Assembly (NCBI GenBank): GCA_049115695.1
Contig: JAGDZR010000003.1
Span: 1-64,000, forward strand
Reading direction: 5' to 3'
Source of the DNA: JAGDZR01 sp049115695
GTDB taxonomy: Bacteria; Bacteroidota; Bacteroidia; Cytophagales; Cyclobacteriaceae
DNA: 64,000 bases
Shown here piece by piece: positions 43,303-51,791 of this stretch. The notes below the pieces were generated by a model. It was not told the DNA's origin. It searched no databases and saw only the letters and a list, made by a program, of their open reading frames with translations. Each line of letters opens with the position of its first letter. Position 1 is the stretch's first letter. The translations under genes and the position numbers were made by a program.

Positions 43303-44701
43303 ATATTTTTTTGTCTTTCTTTATTTTCTCTTCTCAATATCTGCAAAGTCTCAGCAGTTACCAGATAAGGTGAGTCTCAACATTACCAACATGTTGTTGG
43401 AAAATGTATTGGATACTATTACGGCACAAACCGGCTATAATTTTTCTTACAATTCACTCATCCTTCCTGTAGACAACCTTTTTACATTTCAAGCTACGGA
43501 GGAGTCCATTGATAAGGTAATGGAAGGGATTCTTATCGGGACTATGATAGAGTTTGACATTGAAGGGGATCAGATAATTCTGACCAGAAAGAAAGAAAGA
43601 TTTTCAAGGAAAGAGCGTTTTTTCAGTGTTAGTGGAATCGTATCTGAAAAGGAAAATGATGAGCTCATTCCCGGGATGAATGTGTACTTGAATGGGACTT
43701 CTATTGGGACTGTGACGAATGAAAATGGTTATTTTAAATTGACTAATGTGCCATTTGGCAATTATAGAATTGTCTTTAGTCACATTTCTTACAAACCCAA
43801 GATTTATGAATTCAGTAAAGTAACGCCAGGTGAGCTAAATGCGAGTACAGAAGTCGAAATGGCAACCGCAACCCTCAGGCCAGTTGAGGTGACAACAAGC
43901 AAATGGAGGAGAAGAGAAGTACTTCCAGATTATATTGAAAAGTTCAATGAGGAATTTTTAGGAACCTCACGATTTTCAACCGAATGCCGAATACTTAATG
44001 CCGATGTTATCACCTTTTATGAAAGTGACGATGGTAATGAACTCAAAGCATCTTCCAAGGAACCTATCGTTATACAAAATGATGCATTGGGATATGTTGT
44101 GTTCTGTGAATTAGACTATTTTATTTCGAAGGATGAAGAAGTCAAATATGTTGGGCGCGTAAGATTCAGTGAATTGGACCCGATTAATGATAAAGAGAAC
44201 AGGAAATGGAAAAGGAACAGGAGATCGGCGTATTATGGATCAGTCAGACATTTTCTCTCCACCCTGACCAGAAATAGTTTTAGCCGAAAGGGTTATTCGA
44301 TCTACTCAATATCTAGCGTCAGAGATGTGTCTGAGGGCAGAACAAGCCCTATCCACAGGGATTCAATCATTGTGAAAACCAGACATCCGGGGTTGTGGGA
44401 GTTGAAATTACCAGGAATGCTCTATGTCACATACGCTAAGGAACTTGAAAGTATGTCTTATGTCATTGAAATGGAAAGAAGCTTTCTGGCTTCAAATACG
44501 AACATGAATAATGCGCTGTTTCTAACAAGAAAACCAGATATTCAAAAATCTATTTTGGAAATAGATGAGGACGCTACCGGACCTATATACATTGATAAAA
44601 ACGGAAATGTAACCAACCCTACCGGCTTAATTGTCAATGGCTATTGGTCATGGGAAAGGATGTCTGATTTGGTCCCAATTAACTTTGATCCAAAAAACTA
44701 A
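43277..44701 (+). CDS. STN and CarboxypepD_reg-like domain protein without TonB barrel
   Basis: The 474-aa secreted protein has a signal peptide near KSQQ (residues 9-27, with start MLLEVAMRK or Met at residue 7). Then come an STN secretin/TonB short N-terminal domain (about 30-100: NITNMLLENVLDTITAQTGYNF) and a CarboxypepD_reg-like beta-sandwich (about 117-200: VSGIVSEKENDELIPGMNVYL). An unrecognised C-terminal 270 residues follow. The STN and CarboxypepD_reg arrangement normally opens a FecA/SusC receptor, but no plug or barrel follows. It sits between a sigma factor and FecR, so it may be a stand-alone signalling or processing protein. Confidence 0.8.
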   Translation: MLLEVAMRKYFFVFLYFLFSISAKSQQLPDKVSLNITNMLLENVLDTITAQTGYNFSYNSLILPVDNLFTFQATEESIDKVMEGILIGTMIEFDIEGDQIILTRKKERFSRKERFFSVSGIVSEKENDELIPGMNVYLNGTSIGTVTNENGYFKLTNVPFGNYRIVFSHISYKPKIYEFSKVTPGELNASTEVEMATATLRPVEVTTSKWRRREVLPDYIEKFNEEFLGTSRFSTECRILNADVITFYESDDGNELKASSKEPIVIQNDALGYVVFCELDYFISKDEEVKYVGRVRFSELDPINDKENRKWKRNRRSAYYGSVRHFLSTLTRNSFSRKGYSIYSISSVRDVSEGRTSPIHRDSIIVKTRHPGLWELKLPGMLYVTYAKELESMSYVIEMERSFLASNTNMNNALFLTRKPDIQKSILEIDEDATGPIYIDKNGNVTNPTGLIVNGYWSWERMSDLVPINFDPKN

Positions 44702-44772
44702 AAAAACTATTGTTTCAACGTAAGGGATTAGATTTGCAGCATTGTTTGACGCTATAGAAGCTGATAGAAAAT

Positions 44773-45705
44773 ATGGAAGAAGTTCTGGCTAAATATTTTT
44801 CAGGGAATGCCTCATCCAATGAGCGGAGTGAGGTGATCAAATATCGTGATGAATTTCCTGGAGAGTTTTTATCATTCAAGAGAGCTTGGGCAGATGCAGG
44901 AAGTTTTGCTCCTCCCAAGAATGGACTAGATTTTCTCAATCAAGAGAAAGAATCTAAGGAAGTGCAAATGTCTCCACGTCCTAATTGGTTGAAATACGCA
45001 GCTGCAATAATTGTATTGGTATCAGTAGGAGTTGCTGGCTATTTTGGCATTTTTGGAAGTGCGGAAACTAATGCGATAGAGCAGGTTTTAGCAGATGGGA
45101 CCAAAGTATGGCTTTATAAAGATTCTAAATTGACGGATGTTAAGATTTCTGATAGTGAGCGTACTGTGACTGCTACAGGGAAAGTATTTTTCGATGTTGA
45201 AAGAGATGAGTTACGGCCGTTTACAATCATTACTGATGAGGCAGTGATTCAAGTACTAGGAACCTCTTTTGTAGTGGATGCGAGTGAGGAAAACGCTACG
45301 AGTGTCGCAGTAACCACTGGCAAAGTAAGCTTTACATACAATCCAGATTTTTATGACGGCAAGGCCGCTGTGATCGAATTGTTACCAGGTGAGGTAGGGG
45401 TGATTGATACCAACTCTAAGGGAATTGTGAAAAGGGAAAATTTGGATGAAAATTACCTTGCTTGGGTTAATCAAGTGATGACTTTTAAGAAAACTGAACT
45501 GAGACAAGTTGCTGAACTGATTGAAGAGGTTTATGATTATGAATTGATCTTTATGAATGAAGATCTTCAGAATTGTCAGCTTTCGGCAAAGTATGAAAAG
45601 AAAACTCCCAGGCAAATTGCTCGTTTAATAGGAAACACCTTCGGCTTTGATTACAAAATCAATGATAAGAAACAAATAATCTTTGAAGGGGAGGGTTGCT
45701 TGTAG
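44773..45705 (+). CDS. FecR-type anti-sigma factor
   Basis: The 310-aa protein has a short cytoplasmic N-terminus (about 1-70, with SSNERSEVIKYRDEF), a single helix near 73-93 and a periplasmic FecR domain. The core reads IEQVLADGTKVWLYKDSKL and VFFDVERDELRPFTIITDEAVIQVLGTSFVV. A DUF4974-like tail at about 230-310 contains LDENYLAWVNQVMTFKKTEL. It should hold the upstream ECF sigma factor at the membrane until a signal arrives. The gene lies downstream of the STN protein, with a 71-bp gap, whereas in most FecI/FecR systems the anti-sigma gene follows the sigma gene directly. Confidence 0.93.
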   Translation: MEEVLAKYFSGNASSNERSEVIKYRDEFPGEFLSFKRAWADAGSFAPPKNGLDFLNQEKESKEVQMSPRPNWLKYAAAIIVLVSVGVAGYFGIFGSAETNAIEQVLADGTKVWLYKDSKLTDVKISDSERTVTATGKVFFDVERDELRPFTIITDEAVIQVLGTSFVVDASEENATSVAVTTGKVSFTYNPDFYDGKAAVIELLPGEVGVIDTNSKGIVKRENLDENYLAWVNQVMTFKKTELRQVAELIEEVYDYELIFMNEDLQNCQLSAKYEKKTPRQIARLIGNTFGFDYKINDKKQIIFEGEGCL

Positions 45706-45711
45706 AAATTC

Positions 45712-45779
45712 AAGACCGGAAGCCCTCTAAATGAGAAGTATTATCCATTGGGCTCCCGGCCTTCTCTCTTATTTGAGAG
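45712..45779. terminator. Convergent terminator hairpins
   Basis: CCGGAAGCCC pairs with GGGCTCCCGG (one mismatch) around an approximately 24-nt loop, and a second small hairpin CTCTC/GAGAG follows. They separate the FecR gene from the convergent menB gene. Confidence 0.65.
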
Positions 45780-45826
45780 TTAAGACAAATTCCACTGATA
45801 GAACGTCTTCTGATTAATTTATTGCA

Positions 45827-46672
45827 TCAAGGTATCCATTTAACATCCTTGAAGTCAGGTTTTCGCTTTTCGAGAAATGCATTTCGTCCTTCTTTGGCTT
45901 CATCAGTCATATAGGCCAAACGAGTCGCTTCCCCAGCAAATACTTGCTGTCCAACCATGCCATCATCTGTCAGGTTGAATGCAAATTTCAACATCTTGAT
46001 AGAGGTAGGGGATTTTTCCAATACCTCTTGTGCCCATTGATATGCTGTGTCTTCTAATTCTGAATGCGGGATTACAGCGTTCACCATTCCCATTTCAAAA
46101 GCTTCTTGTGCAGAATAATTCCTACCCAGGAAGAAAATCTCTCTAGCCCGTTTCTGGCCAACCATTTTGGCTAAATATGCCGAACCATATCCTCCATCAA
46201 AGCTGGTTACATCAGCATCAGTCTGTTTGAAAATAGCATGTTCCTTGCTTGCCAATGTTAGATCGCAAACAGTATGCAAACTGTGACCACCACCAACGGC
46301 CCAGCCGGGAACTACGGCGATTACAACCTTGGGCATAAACCTGATGAGTCTTTGAACTTCAAGTATATTGAGTCGGGGCATGCCATCATCATCGACATAT
46401 CCCTGATGTCCTCGCGCGTTTTGATCCCCGCCGCTACAGAACGAATAAACTCCATCCTTGGTTGATGGTCCTTCGGCCGATAAGAGTACCACACCAATGC
46501 TAGTATCTTCTCGGGCATCCAATAGCGCCTGATATAATTCACCTACTGTTTTAGGCCTAAATGCATTTCGTACATTTGGTCTGTTAAATGCAATTCTTGC
46601 AACCCCATCACCACTTTTGCTATAAGTGATGTCTTCATAGTCTTTGACTTTCTGCCAGTTTACTTTACTCAT
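45827..46672 (-). CDS. menB: 1,4-Dihydroxy-2-naphthoyl-CoA synthase
   Basis: This 281-aa crotonase-fold enzyme has RIAFNRPNVRNAFRP, the oxyanion-hole strand SFCSGGDQNARG, GWAVGGGHSLHTVCDLTLAS and DVTSFDGGYGSAYLAKMVGQ, all diagnostic of MenB. It closes the second ring in menaquinone synthesis. It overlaps menD by 8 bp and is last of the block in transcription order, just before the convergent terminator. Confidence 0.96.
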   Translation of the reverse strand: MSKVNWQKVKDYEDITYSKSGDGVARIAFNRPNVRNAFRPKTVGELYQALLDAREDTSIGVVLLSAEGPSTKDGVYSFCSGGDQNARGHQGYVDDDGMPRLNILEVQRLIRFMPKVVIAVVPGWAVGGGHSLHTVCDLTLASKEHAIFKQTDADVTSFDGGYGSAYLAKMVGQKRAREIFFLGRNYSAQEAFEMGMVNAVIPHSELEDTAYQWAQEVLEKSPTSIKMLKFAFNLTDDGMVGQQVFAGEATRLAYMTDEAKEGRNAFLEKRKPDFKDVKWIP

Positions 46673-48326
46673 TTGTGTATTGCTTAAATGCTTGAAATAC
46701 TTTTTGATTGATAGCTCTATCCGATTGTATCTCGAGCAATTTAGCCCGATCAGATGGATTGAAGAATACCCTCAACGCACTATTCAATTCATCTTCTTGA
46801 TCACATACCTGATAGTCGAATCCAGCATTTCTTGCCATGTATTTGAAGTTTTTTTGGTGGGGAGTGTTGAAGTGTTTGGTTCGCTCTTCTGCGGACAGAC
46901 TTAACGGACCTGGAATCATATCGAAAATGCCCCCTCCAAAATTATTGAAAACAACAATCCTTAAGTTGTCAAGCGCATATTCATGAAAGAATGCGTTTTG
47001 ATCATAGATGAAACTTAGATCTCCGGTAAGTAGAACAACTTGCCGATCAGATGTCAGGGCATGACCAACTGCGGTGGCGTTGCTGCCATCGATTCCTGAT
47101 GTTCCTCTATTCGCAAATACATCTATGTTTTGTTCGTAATGAGTCGATAGAAAATTTGCATAACGAACTGGCATACTGTTGCTCAGGTGAATAATGGATT
47201 TTTGTGGGAGAGATGATATTACTGTTTTAAAGGCTGAGAACTCACCAAATTCACAGGTCTCCAGCCAAGCAAGTTTTGCTTTAGTTTGTTTATTCTTTTC
47301 GCTCCAACTTTCCGAAAAGTCAGGTTCCTGCTCTTGTTGATTGGCTAATTCCTCTAAAACCAATTTTGGCCGGCAGCTGATAGGAATTGGTTTGCTTGAA
47401 AAGGGATCTTGTTTTCCCGGATGCTCAGCAAGATGGTAATGCTTGAAGTTGCCTGCTCGAAGGAAAAGTTTCAACTGTTTGGAAATTAATGATTTACCTA
47501 ATGTGATAACCAGTTCAGGTTGAAGTAGTTGTGGTCGTCCAGACAAGAATAAATCCTGATGACTGATGACCCCTTCTATATCATGGACGTTGCTGATTAT
47601 ATCGCCAATGACCGGAACTTGCTTTTTGATGATTTGACCTAATACTCCTTTAAGTTCCTGATCCCAATTTCCTTGCCCCACCAAAACAAGTTTCTTCTCA
47701 CTATTTTTCCAATCTTCTACAATTTTGGAAGAATCAGATGTGAAAATTCTTGGTTCAGTCTTTTCGATGCTGATCTCGCTAAACTCATACATACTGTCAG
47801 GGGCAGGGTAAAAGGGTTCCCTGAACGGAATGTTTAAATGAACCGGTCCTTTGATATCACTTACTGCTGCCTTTATTGCCTCTATTATTCCCTTTTGATA
47901 TGTACTCTGTGCAGATTTGTTAGCCAGATCATCTGGCAACTGTTGAAAGTGCTTTACAAAATTGCTAAATACATTTTGCTGGCGAATTGTTTGACCATCC
48001 CATTGATCAATCCATTCCGGAGGACGATCAGCTGATAAGACAATGAGTGGGATTTCCTGATAAAAAGCCTCAGCTATGGCAGGACCATAGTTCAACAGTG
48101 CTGTGCCTGATGTGCAGCAAAGCACAACTGGAGATTGGGTTCGCTGCGAAATGCCTAAACCAATGAAACCAGCTGAGCGTTCGTCAACGAATACATGGGT
48201 GCTGATCTTTTTGTTGCGGTGAAAACTAATACTCAATGGCGCATTTCTTGAGCCGGGAGAGAAAACCGCATGTCTTACACCCAATTGATAACAAAGCTCG
48301 GAAGTGTCGTAAATCGTCTGATTCAT
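46665..48326 (-). CDS. menD: 2-Succinyl-5-enolpyruvyl-6-hydroxy-3-cyclohexene-1-carboxylate synthase
   Basis: This 553-aa thiamine-diphosphate enzyme begins with SPGSRNAPLSISF, then FVDERSAGFIGLGISQRT and LSADRPPEW. The ThDP/metal-binding region is TGDLSFIYDQNAF to VVFNNFGGGIFDMIPGP. It adds succinic semialdehyde (from 2-oxoglutarate) to isochorismate. The start ATG at 48326 abuts the menF stop, so translation is coupled to MenF. Confidence 0.95.
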   Translation of the reverse strand: MNQTIYDTSELCYQLGVRHAVFSPGSRNAPLSISFHRNKKISTHVFVDERSAGFIGLGISQRTQSPVVLCCTSGTALLNYGPAIAEAFYQEIPLIVLSADRPPEWIDQWDGQTIRQQNVFSNFVKHFQQLPDDLANKSAQSTYQKGIIEAIKAAVSDIKGPVHLNIPFREPFYPAPDSMYEFSEISIEKTEPRIFTSDSSKIVEDWKNSEKKLVLVGQGNWDQELKGVLGQIIKKQVPVIGDIISNVHDIEGVISHQDLFLSGRPQLLQPELVITLGKSLISKQLKLFLRAGNFKHYHLAEHPGKQDPFSSKPIPISCRPKLVLEELANQQEQEPDFSESWSEKNKQTKAKLAWLETCEFGEFSAFKTVISSLPQKSIIHLSNSMPVRYANFLSTHYEQNIDVFANRGTSGIDGSNATAVGHALTSDRQVVLLTGDLSFIYDQNAFFHEYALDNLRIVVFNNFGGGIFDMIPGPLSLSAEERTKHFNTPHQKNFKYMARNAGFDYQVCDQEDELNSALRVFFNPSDRAKLLEIQSDRAINQKVFQAFKQYTNE

Positions 48327-49504
48327 TAGTCCTTATTATCAAAAACAAGCCGCTTTAAGGTTTGCATTTTAAGACTTGTTTCCTGTAATTCTTTCGCTGG
48401 GTTTGAATCTTCAGTTATTCCTGCACCTGCATAAAAGCGCGCTTGATCACCTGAAATTTTCATGCACCTCAAATTAACAAAGAGATGGGTACTATTAGCA
48501 ATGTTCACAGGGCCTAAAAATCCAGCGTATAGTTCGCGATCATAGTTTTCATTTTCTTTGATAAACTGAAGAGCAGGAGCCAGCGGCATACCGCAAACTG
48601 CTGAGGTTGGATGCAAGAGGTCTGTCATAACAGTCCCAAGGTTTGGCATGCCAACGGCATTCATGTCAACATGATAAAATGTCTTAAGATGCGCTAATCT
48701 TCCTGCTCGAGCCGTTTTTGGGCCGTTCTCCTCAAATTCCCGTAATCTTATTTTCTTAAAGCAGTCAATGATATAGCGAGATACCATTGCTTGCTCTTCA
48801 ATATCTTTTTGAGTCCAGGCGACATCACTCAGGGATTGATCTAATGACAACTTTTGAGTCCCGGCAAGTGAGACAGTCGTGAACTGTTTTTTGGTGTCAA
48901 TGTCTATCAATATTTCGGGTGTAGCTCCCAACCAAGTGCCATAGGAAGGAGAGTAGAGTAGGTAGACCATGGCGTTTGGATATTTCTCACAGGCTTGCTC
49001 GAAGATGTCTGTTTCACTGAATCCACTGGGTAGTGGCGCTTCTTCAAATCGTGAAAGCACGGTTTTGGTAAACTGCCCGTCCTTAATGGCTTCAACTGCC
49101 TTTTTAACGCATCCTTCATAATCAGGCTGATCAAGGATCGAATCATGTTTCACCCGTGCGGTCGGTTCATGATAAATTCTTTCAAATGCTTCTAGCTCAC
49201 TGTCATTAAGCATTGGATTTAGTTCCAGAGAGACTTCATCATTCCAGCTCAAGAGCAAATCGCATTTGATGATATCTGGGTTGCAAGGATGATGTCGATC
49301 AAATGGGTTAATGAAAAAGCAAGGTTGAGATGATTCAATATTGATCGATTCATGTACATCTGGCCGTAAGTCTGCAATACCCTGAATGCCTGGTTGGTTG
49401 GGCAACCTCCATATGGCAACAGGAAATTGGTGTCCAGCAACAGACTGAAAGAAGTCCTTTGGTTGATCGAATCGAAGTTGAGTTATCCTGGATTTTGGAG
49501 TCAT
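48326..49504 (-). CDS. menF: Isochorismate synthase
   Basis: This 392-aa protein of the chorismate-utilising family has LGATPEILIDID, TVSLAGTQKLSLDQSL, the HPTSAVCGMPLAPAL stretch, and FYAGAGITEDSNPAKELQET, which ends in the conserved acidic Mg2+ site and Glu. It converts chorismate to isochorismate, the first committed step towards menaquinone. It could instead be an EntC-like siderophore enzyme, but coupling to menD supports menaquinone. It overlaps the thioesterase stop by 1 bp. Confidence 0.93.
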   Translation of the reverse strand: MTPKSRITQLRFDQPKDFFQSVAGHQFPVAIWRLPNQPGIQGIADLRPDVHESINIESSQPCFFINPFDRHHPCNPDIIKCDLLLSWNDEVSLELNPMLNDSELEAFERIYHEPTARVKHDSILDQPDYEGCVKKAVEAIKDGQFTKTVLSRFEEAPLPSGFSETDIFEQACEKYPNAMVYLLYSPSYGTWLGATPEILIDIDTKKQFTTVSLAGTQKLSLDQSLSDVAWTQKDIEEQAMVSRYIIDCFKKIRLREFEENGPKTARAGRLAHLKTFYHVDMNAVGMPNLGTVMTDLLHPTSAVCGMPLAPALQFIKENENYDRELYAGFLGPVNIANSTHLFVNLRCMKISGDQARFYAGAGITEDSNPAKELQETSLKMQTLKRLVFDNKD

Positions 49505-49923
49505 TACCTATTTTTCAATATCGCCACTGTTAACCTGCTTATACATACTAACTGGTCGGCTTCATTTTTGATTTTAATGTCCCATACATGCGTACCCTTA
49601 CCGATGTGGATTGGCTCAACTCTCCCATAGACAAAACCACTTTTTACTGATTTAAGGTGATTGGCATTGATTTCAAGACCTGCTGGATACTCTTTGCTAA
49701 TGTCGAGCATAATTACCGAGGCAAAACTCCCTAATGATTCAGCCATTGCCACAGATGCCCCTCCATGCAGAAAACCAAAAGGTTGCATAGTGCGATGGTC
49801 GACAGGCATTTTAGCGGTAATGTATTGGGTTGAGATTTCAGTGAATTCAATCCCAAGGTGTTCAATCATTGAGCCTTTGCCCATTTCGTTGATTGCTTCG
49901 ATTTTATATTCGGATGGGAACAT
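49504..49923 (-). CDS. Hotdog-fold thioesterase (probable DHNA-CoA thioesterase)
   Basis: This 139-aa PaaI-like hotdog protein has MPVDHRTMQPFGFLHGGASVAMAESLGS, the conserved active-site region, and GLEINANHLKSVKSGFVYG. By its place at the head of the menF-menD-menB unit it most likely hydrolyses 1,4-dihydroxy-2-naphthoyl-CoA, the MenI step. The family also has many generic acyl-CoA thioesterases, so the substrate is inferred from context. Confidence 0.85.
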   Translation of the reverse strand: MFPSEYKIEAINEMGKGSMIEHLGIEFTEISTQYITAKMPVDHRTMQPFGFLHGGASVAMAESLGSFASVIMLDISKEYPAGLEINANHLKSVKSGFVYGRVEPIHIGKGTHVWDIKIKNEADQLVCISRLTVAILKNR

Positions 49924-49963
49924 TTAAGACGTTAGTTTCGCGAGTCTAACAAATATAACTCTC

Positions 49964-50572
49964 TTGGCAAAGAAGCTTTTTATCATTCGACACGGCGAAA
50001 CAGATTACAACAAGAATGGAATGGTTCAGGGTCGGGGCATTGATGCCCACTTAAATGAAACTGGCCGCAAACAGGCAGAGCAATTTTACCAGGCCTACAA
50101 GAGTGAATCTTTCGACAAGGTGTACGTCTCTACACTGATTAGAACTCAAGAGTCAGTGTCAGGATTTATCAAAGATGGTCTTCCTTTTCAAGCATTGCCA
50201 GGTTTAGACGAAATCAGCTGGGGAAGTCAGGAAGGTGCAGCTTTTACTCCGGAGGCAGCCAAACTTTACTACGATACTGTGCAGGCTTGGAAAGATGGCA
50301 AACTAGACCTGGCTGTAGGTGGTGGGGAATCTCCTAATCAGGTTGCGGAGCGTCAAAAAGAAGCCATTGAATTCATCATGAATCAAACGAATGAACAAAA
50401 AGTTTTGATCTGTATGCATGGTCGTGCAATGCGCGTGCTAATGTCCTGGCTGACGGCACAACCTCTTTCTTCAATGGATCAATTTGAACATACCAATTTA
50501 GGATTGTACGAAGTAGAACACATTAATACATTTAGAGTGCTCAGGGCAAATGAACAAAGTCATTTGGCATAA
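49964..50572 (+). CDS. Histidine phosphatase family protein
   Basis: The 202-aa protein opens with KKLFIIRHGETDYNKNG, the RHG catalytic motif with phospho-accepting His. It continues with VYVSTLIRTQESV, a catalytic Glu in LDEISWGSQEG, and the second His in VLICMHGRAMRVLM. Members are broad phosphatases or phosphoglycerate-mutase-like. It starts at a TTG 40 bp from the divergent thioesterase. The substrate is unknown. Confidence 0.88.
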   Translation: MAKKLFIIRHGETDYNKNGMVQGRGIDAHLNETGRKQAEQFYQAYKSESFDKVYVSTLIRTQESVSGFIKDGLPFQALPGLDEISWGSQEGAAFTPEAAKLYYDTVQAWKDGKLDLAVGGGESPNQVAERQKEAIEFIMNQTNEQKVLICMHGRAMRVLMSWLTAQPLSSMDQFEHTNLGLYEVEHINTFRVLRANEQSHLA

Positions 50573-50578
50573 TCTATC

Positions 50579-50749
50579 CTAAAACTTCCCTGAATGCTTT
50601 ATCGCTACATTGTAAAGCGTCCCCACCATTCCAATTCCTAACATGATCGCTCCAATTACTTTTGAATAAGTAAAGACAATTGGTGTGAAAAAAATGATCG
50701 CTCCAAATATTGTCAAGGTTATGGTGGTTACTAAAAGTTTAAGATACAT
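50579..50749 (-). CDS. Candidate 56-aa membrane protein
   Basis: ATG at 50749 opens a 56-codon frame ending at TAG 50579. Two hydrophobic helices (about 4-24 and 31-48) are joined by a short loop SKV, and the tail AIKHSGKF is basic. The composition is clearly protein-like, and it is convergent with the histidine phosphatase stop 6 bp away. No family recognised; the rest of the 340-bp stretch (50750-50912) holds no visible gene. Confidence 0.55.
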   Translation of the reverse strand: MYLKLLVTTITLTIFGAIIFFTPIVFTYSKVIGAIMLGIGMVGTLYNVAIKHSGKF

Positions 50750-50912
50750 TCTGATATTGCGATTAGGGATTATTAGATTTCCTTTTTTGGAAGATTCATG
50801 ATTTCCACCTAATTAATTTACAAAATTTATCAGAATTGGGGCAAACACGTAATGTCCGATAACATCCAAATCAGATTGGTGTATATTTATTAATAGCTAG
50901 AATTCAAAGATT

Positions 50913-51791
50913 ATGAAGTTTGGAACACCTGAAGATCTGTCCGTACTGAGTAAATTAGACCTGTCCCTACCTCCTGATCACCCTGACAATAGCGCATTAC
51001 AAAGTGGAGAAGCTTTCAATGTATACATTGGTTGCAGTGCATGGGGGTTGGATGAATGGGTAGGTGATGTGTTCCCAGAAGGGACCAAGAAAAAGGATTA
51101 TCTCACTGAATACATCCGGAGATTTCAGGTGGTGGAGCTTAATAGCACTTTTTACAACATCAAAAAGGCGAATATGCAAAGCTGGGCTGAAAAAGCTAAA
51201 GACGCGCCATTCAAATATTGTCCAAAGTTTAGTAGGCGAATCAGTCACATCAAGCGGCTCAAAGAAGAAGTATTTGAACTCGCAGATTACTTTGTGGAAA
51301 TGTGTCTTGGTTTTGGTGATAACCTCGGTATGACATTCCTGCAAATGCCTGAAAACTTTGGTTCGAAATGGTTTGAACGCCTACATGATTTTATCAAACA
51401 CTTACCAAAGGACTTTCCGGTTGCTGTTGAATTAAGAAATGAGGATTGGTATGAAGGCGAGGTATTTGATGAAACCTTCACAATGCTAAAAGATTATAAT
51501 AAAACTGCAGTAATTACCGACACAGCACTTAATCGAAAGATCATCCATCAGCGACTGACCAACGATAAAGTTTTTGTCAGGTTTGCAGGTTATGAAGACC
51601 ATCCATCAAACCTCACACGATTAGATGAATGGGCGTTAAAACTTAAGGCGTGGAAAGAACTTGGTGTTTCAGAAGTTTATTTCTTCAGTAAACAAGAAGA
51701 TGAATCATACGCACCAAAGTTCGCTGATCATATGATCAAGGCAGTTAATCAATCCTGTGGTACACAGATACCCTCTCCATATCATATTTAA
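50913..51791 (+). CDS. DUF72 (YecE-like) protein
   Basis: The 292-aa protein is a TIM-barrel-like DUF72 member: YIGCSAWGLDEWVGDVFPEGTKKKDYLTEYIRRFQVVELNSTFYNI, FKYCPKFSRRISHIKRL, FLQMPENFGSKWFERLHDFI and KVFVRFAGYEDHP. The catalytic function is undetermined. Its stop overlaps the LigD ATG by one base, so it is translated together with the repair gene. The combination suggests a DNA or nucleotide repair connection, but that is inference. Confidence 0.88.
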   Translation: MKFGTPEDLSVLSKLDLSLPPDHPDNSALQSGEAFNVYIGCSAWGLDEWVGDVFPEGTKKKDYLTEYIRRFQVVELNSTFYNIKKANMQSWAEKAKDAPFKYCPKFSRRISHIKRLKEEVFELADYFVEMCLGFGDNLGMTFLQMPENFGSKWFERLHDFIKHLPKDFPVAVELRNEDWYEGEVFDETFTMLKDYNKTAVITDTALNRKIIHQRLTNDKVFVRFAGYEDHPSNLTRLDEWALKLKAWKELGVSEVYFFSKQEDESYAPKFADHMIKAVNQSCGTQIPSPYHI

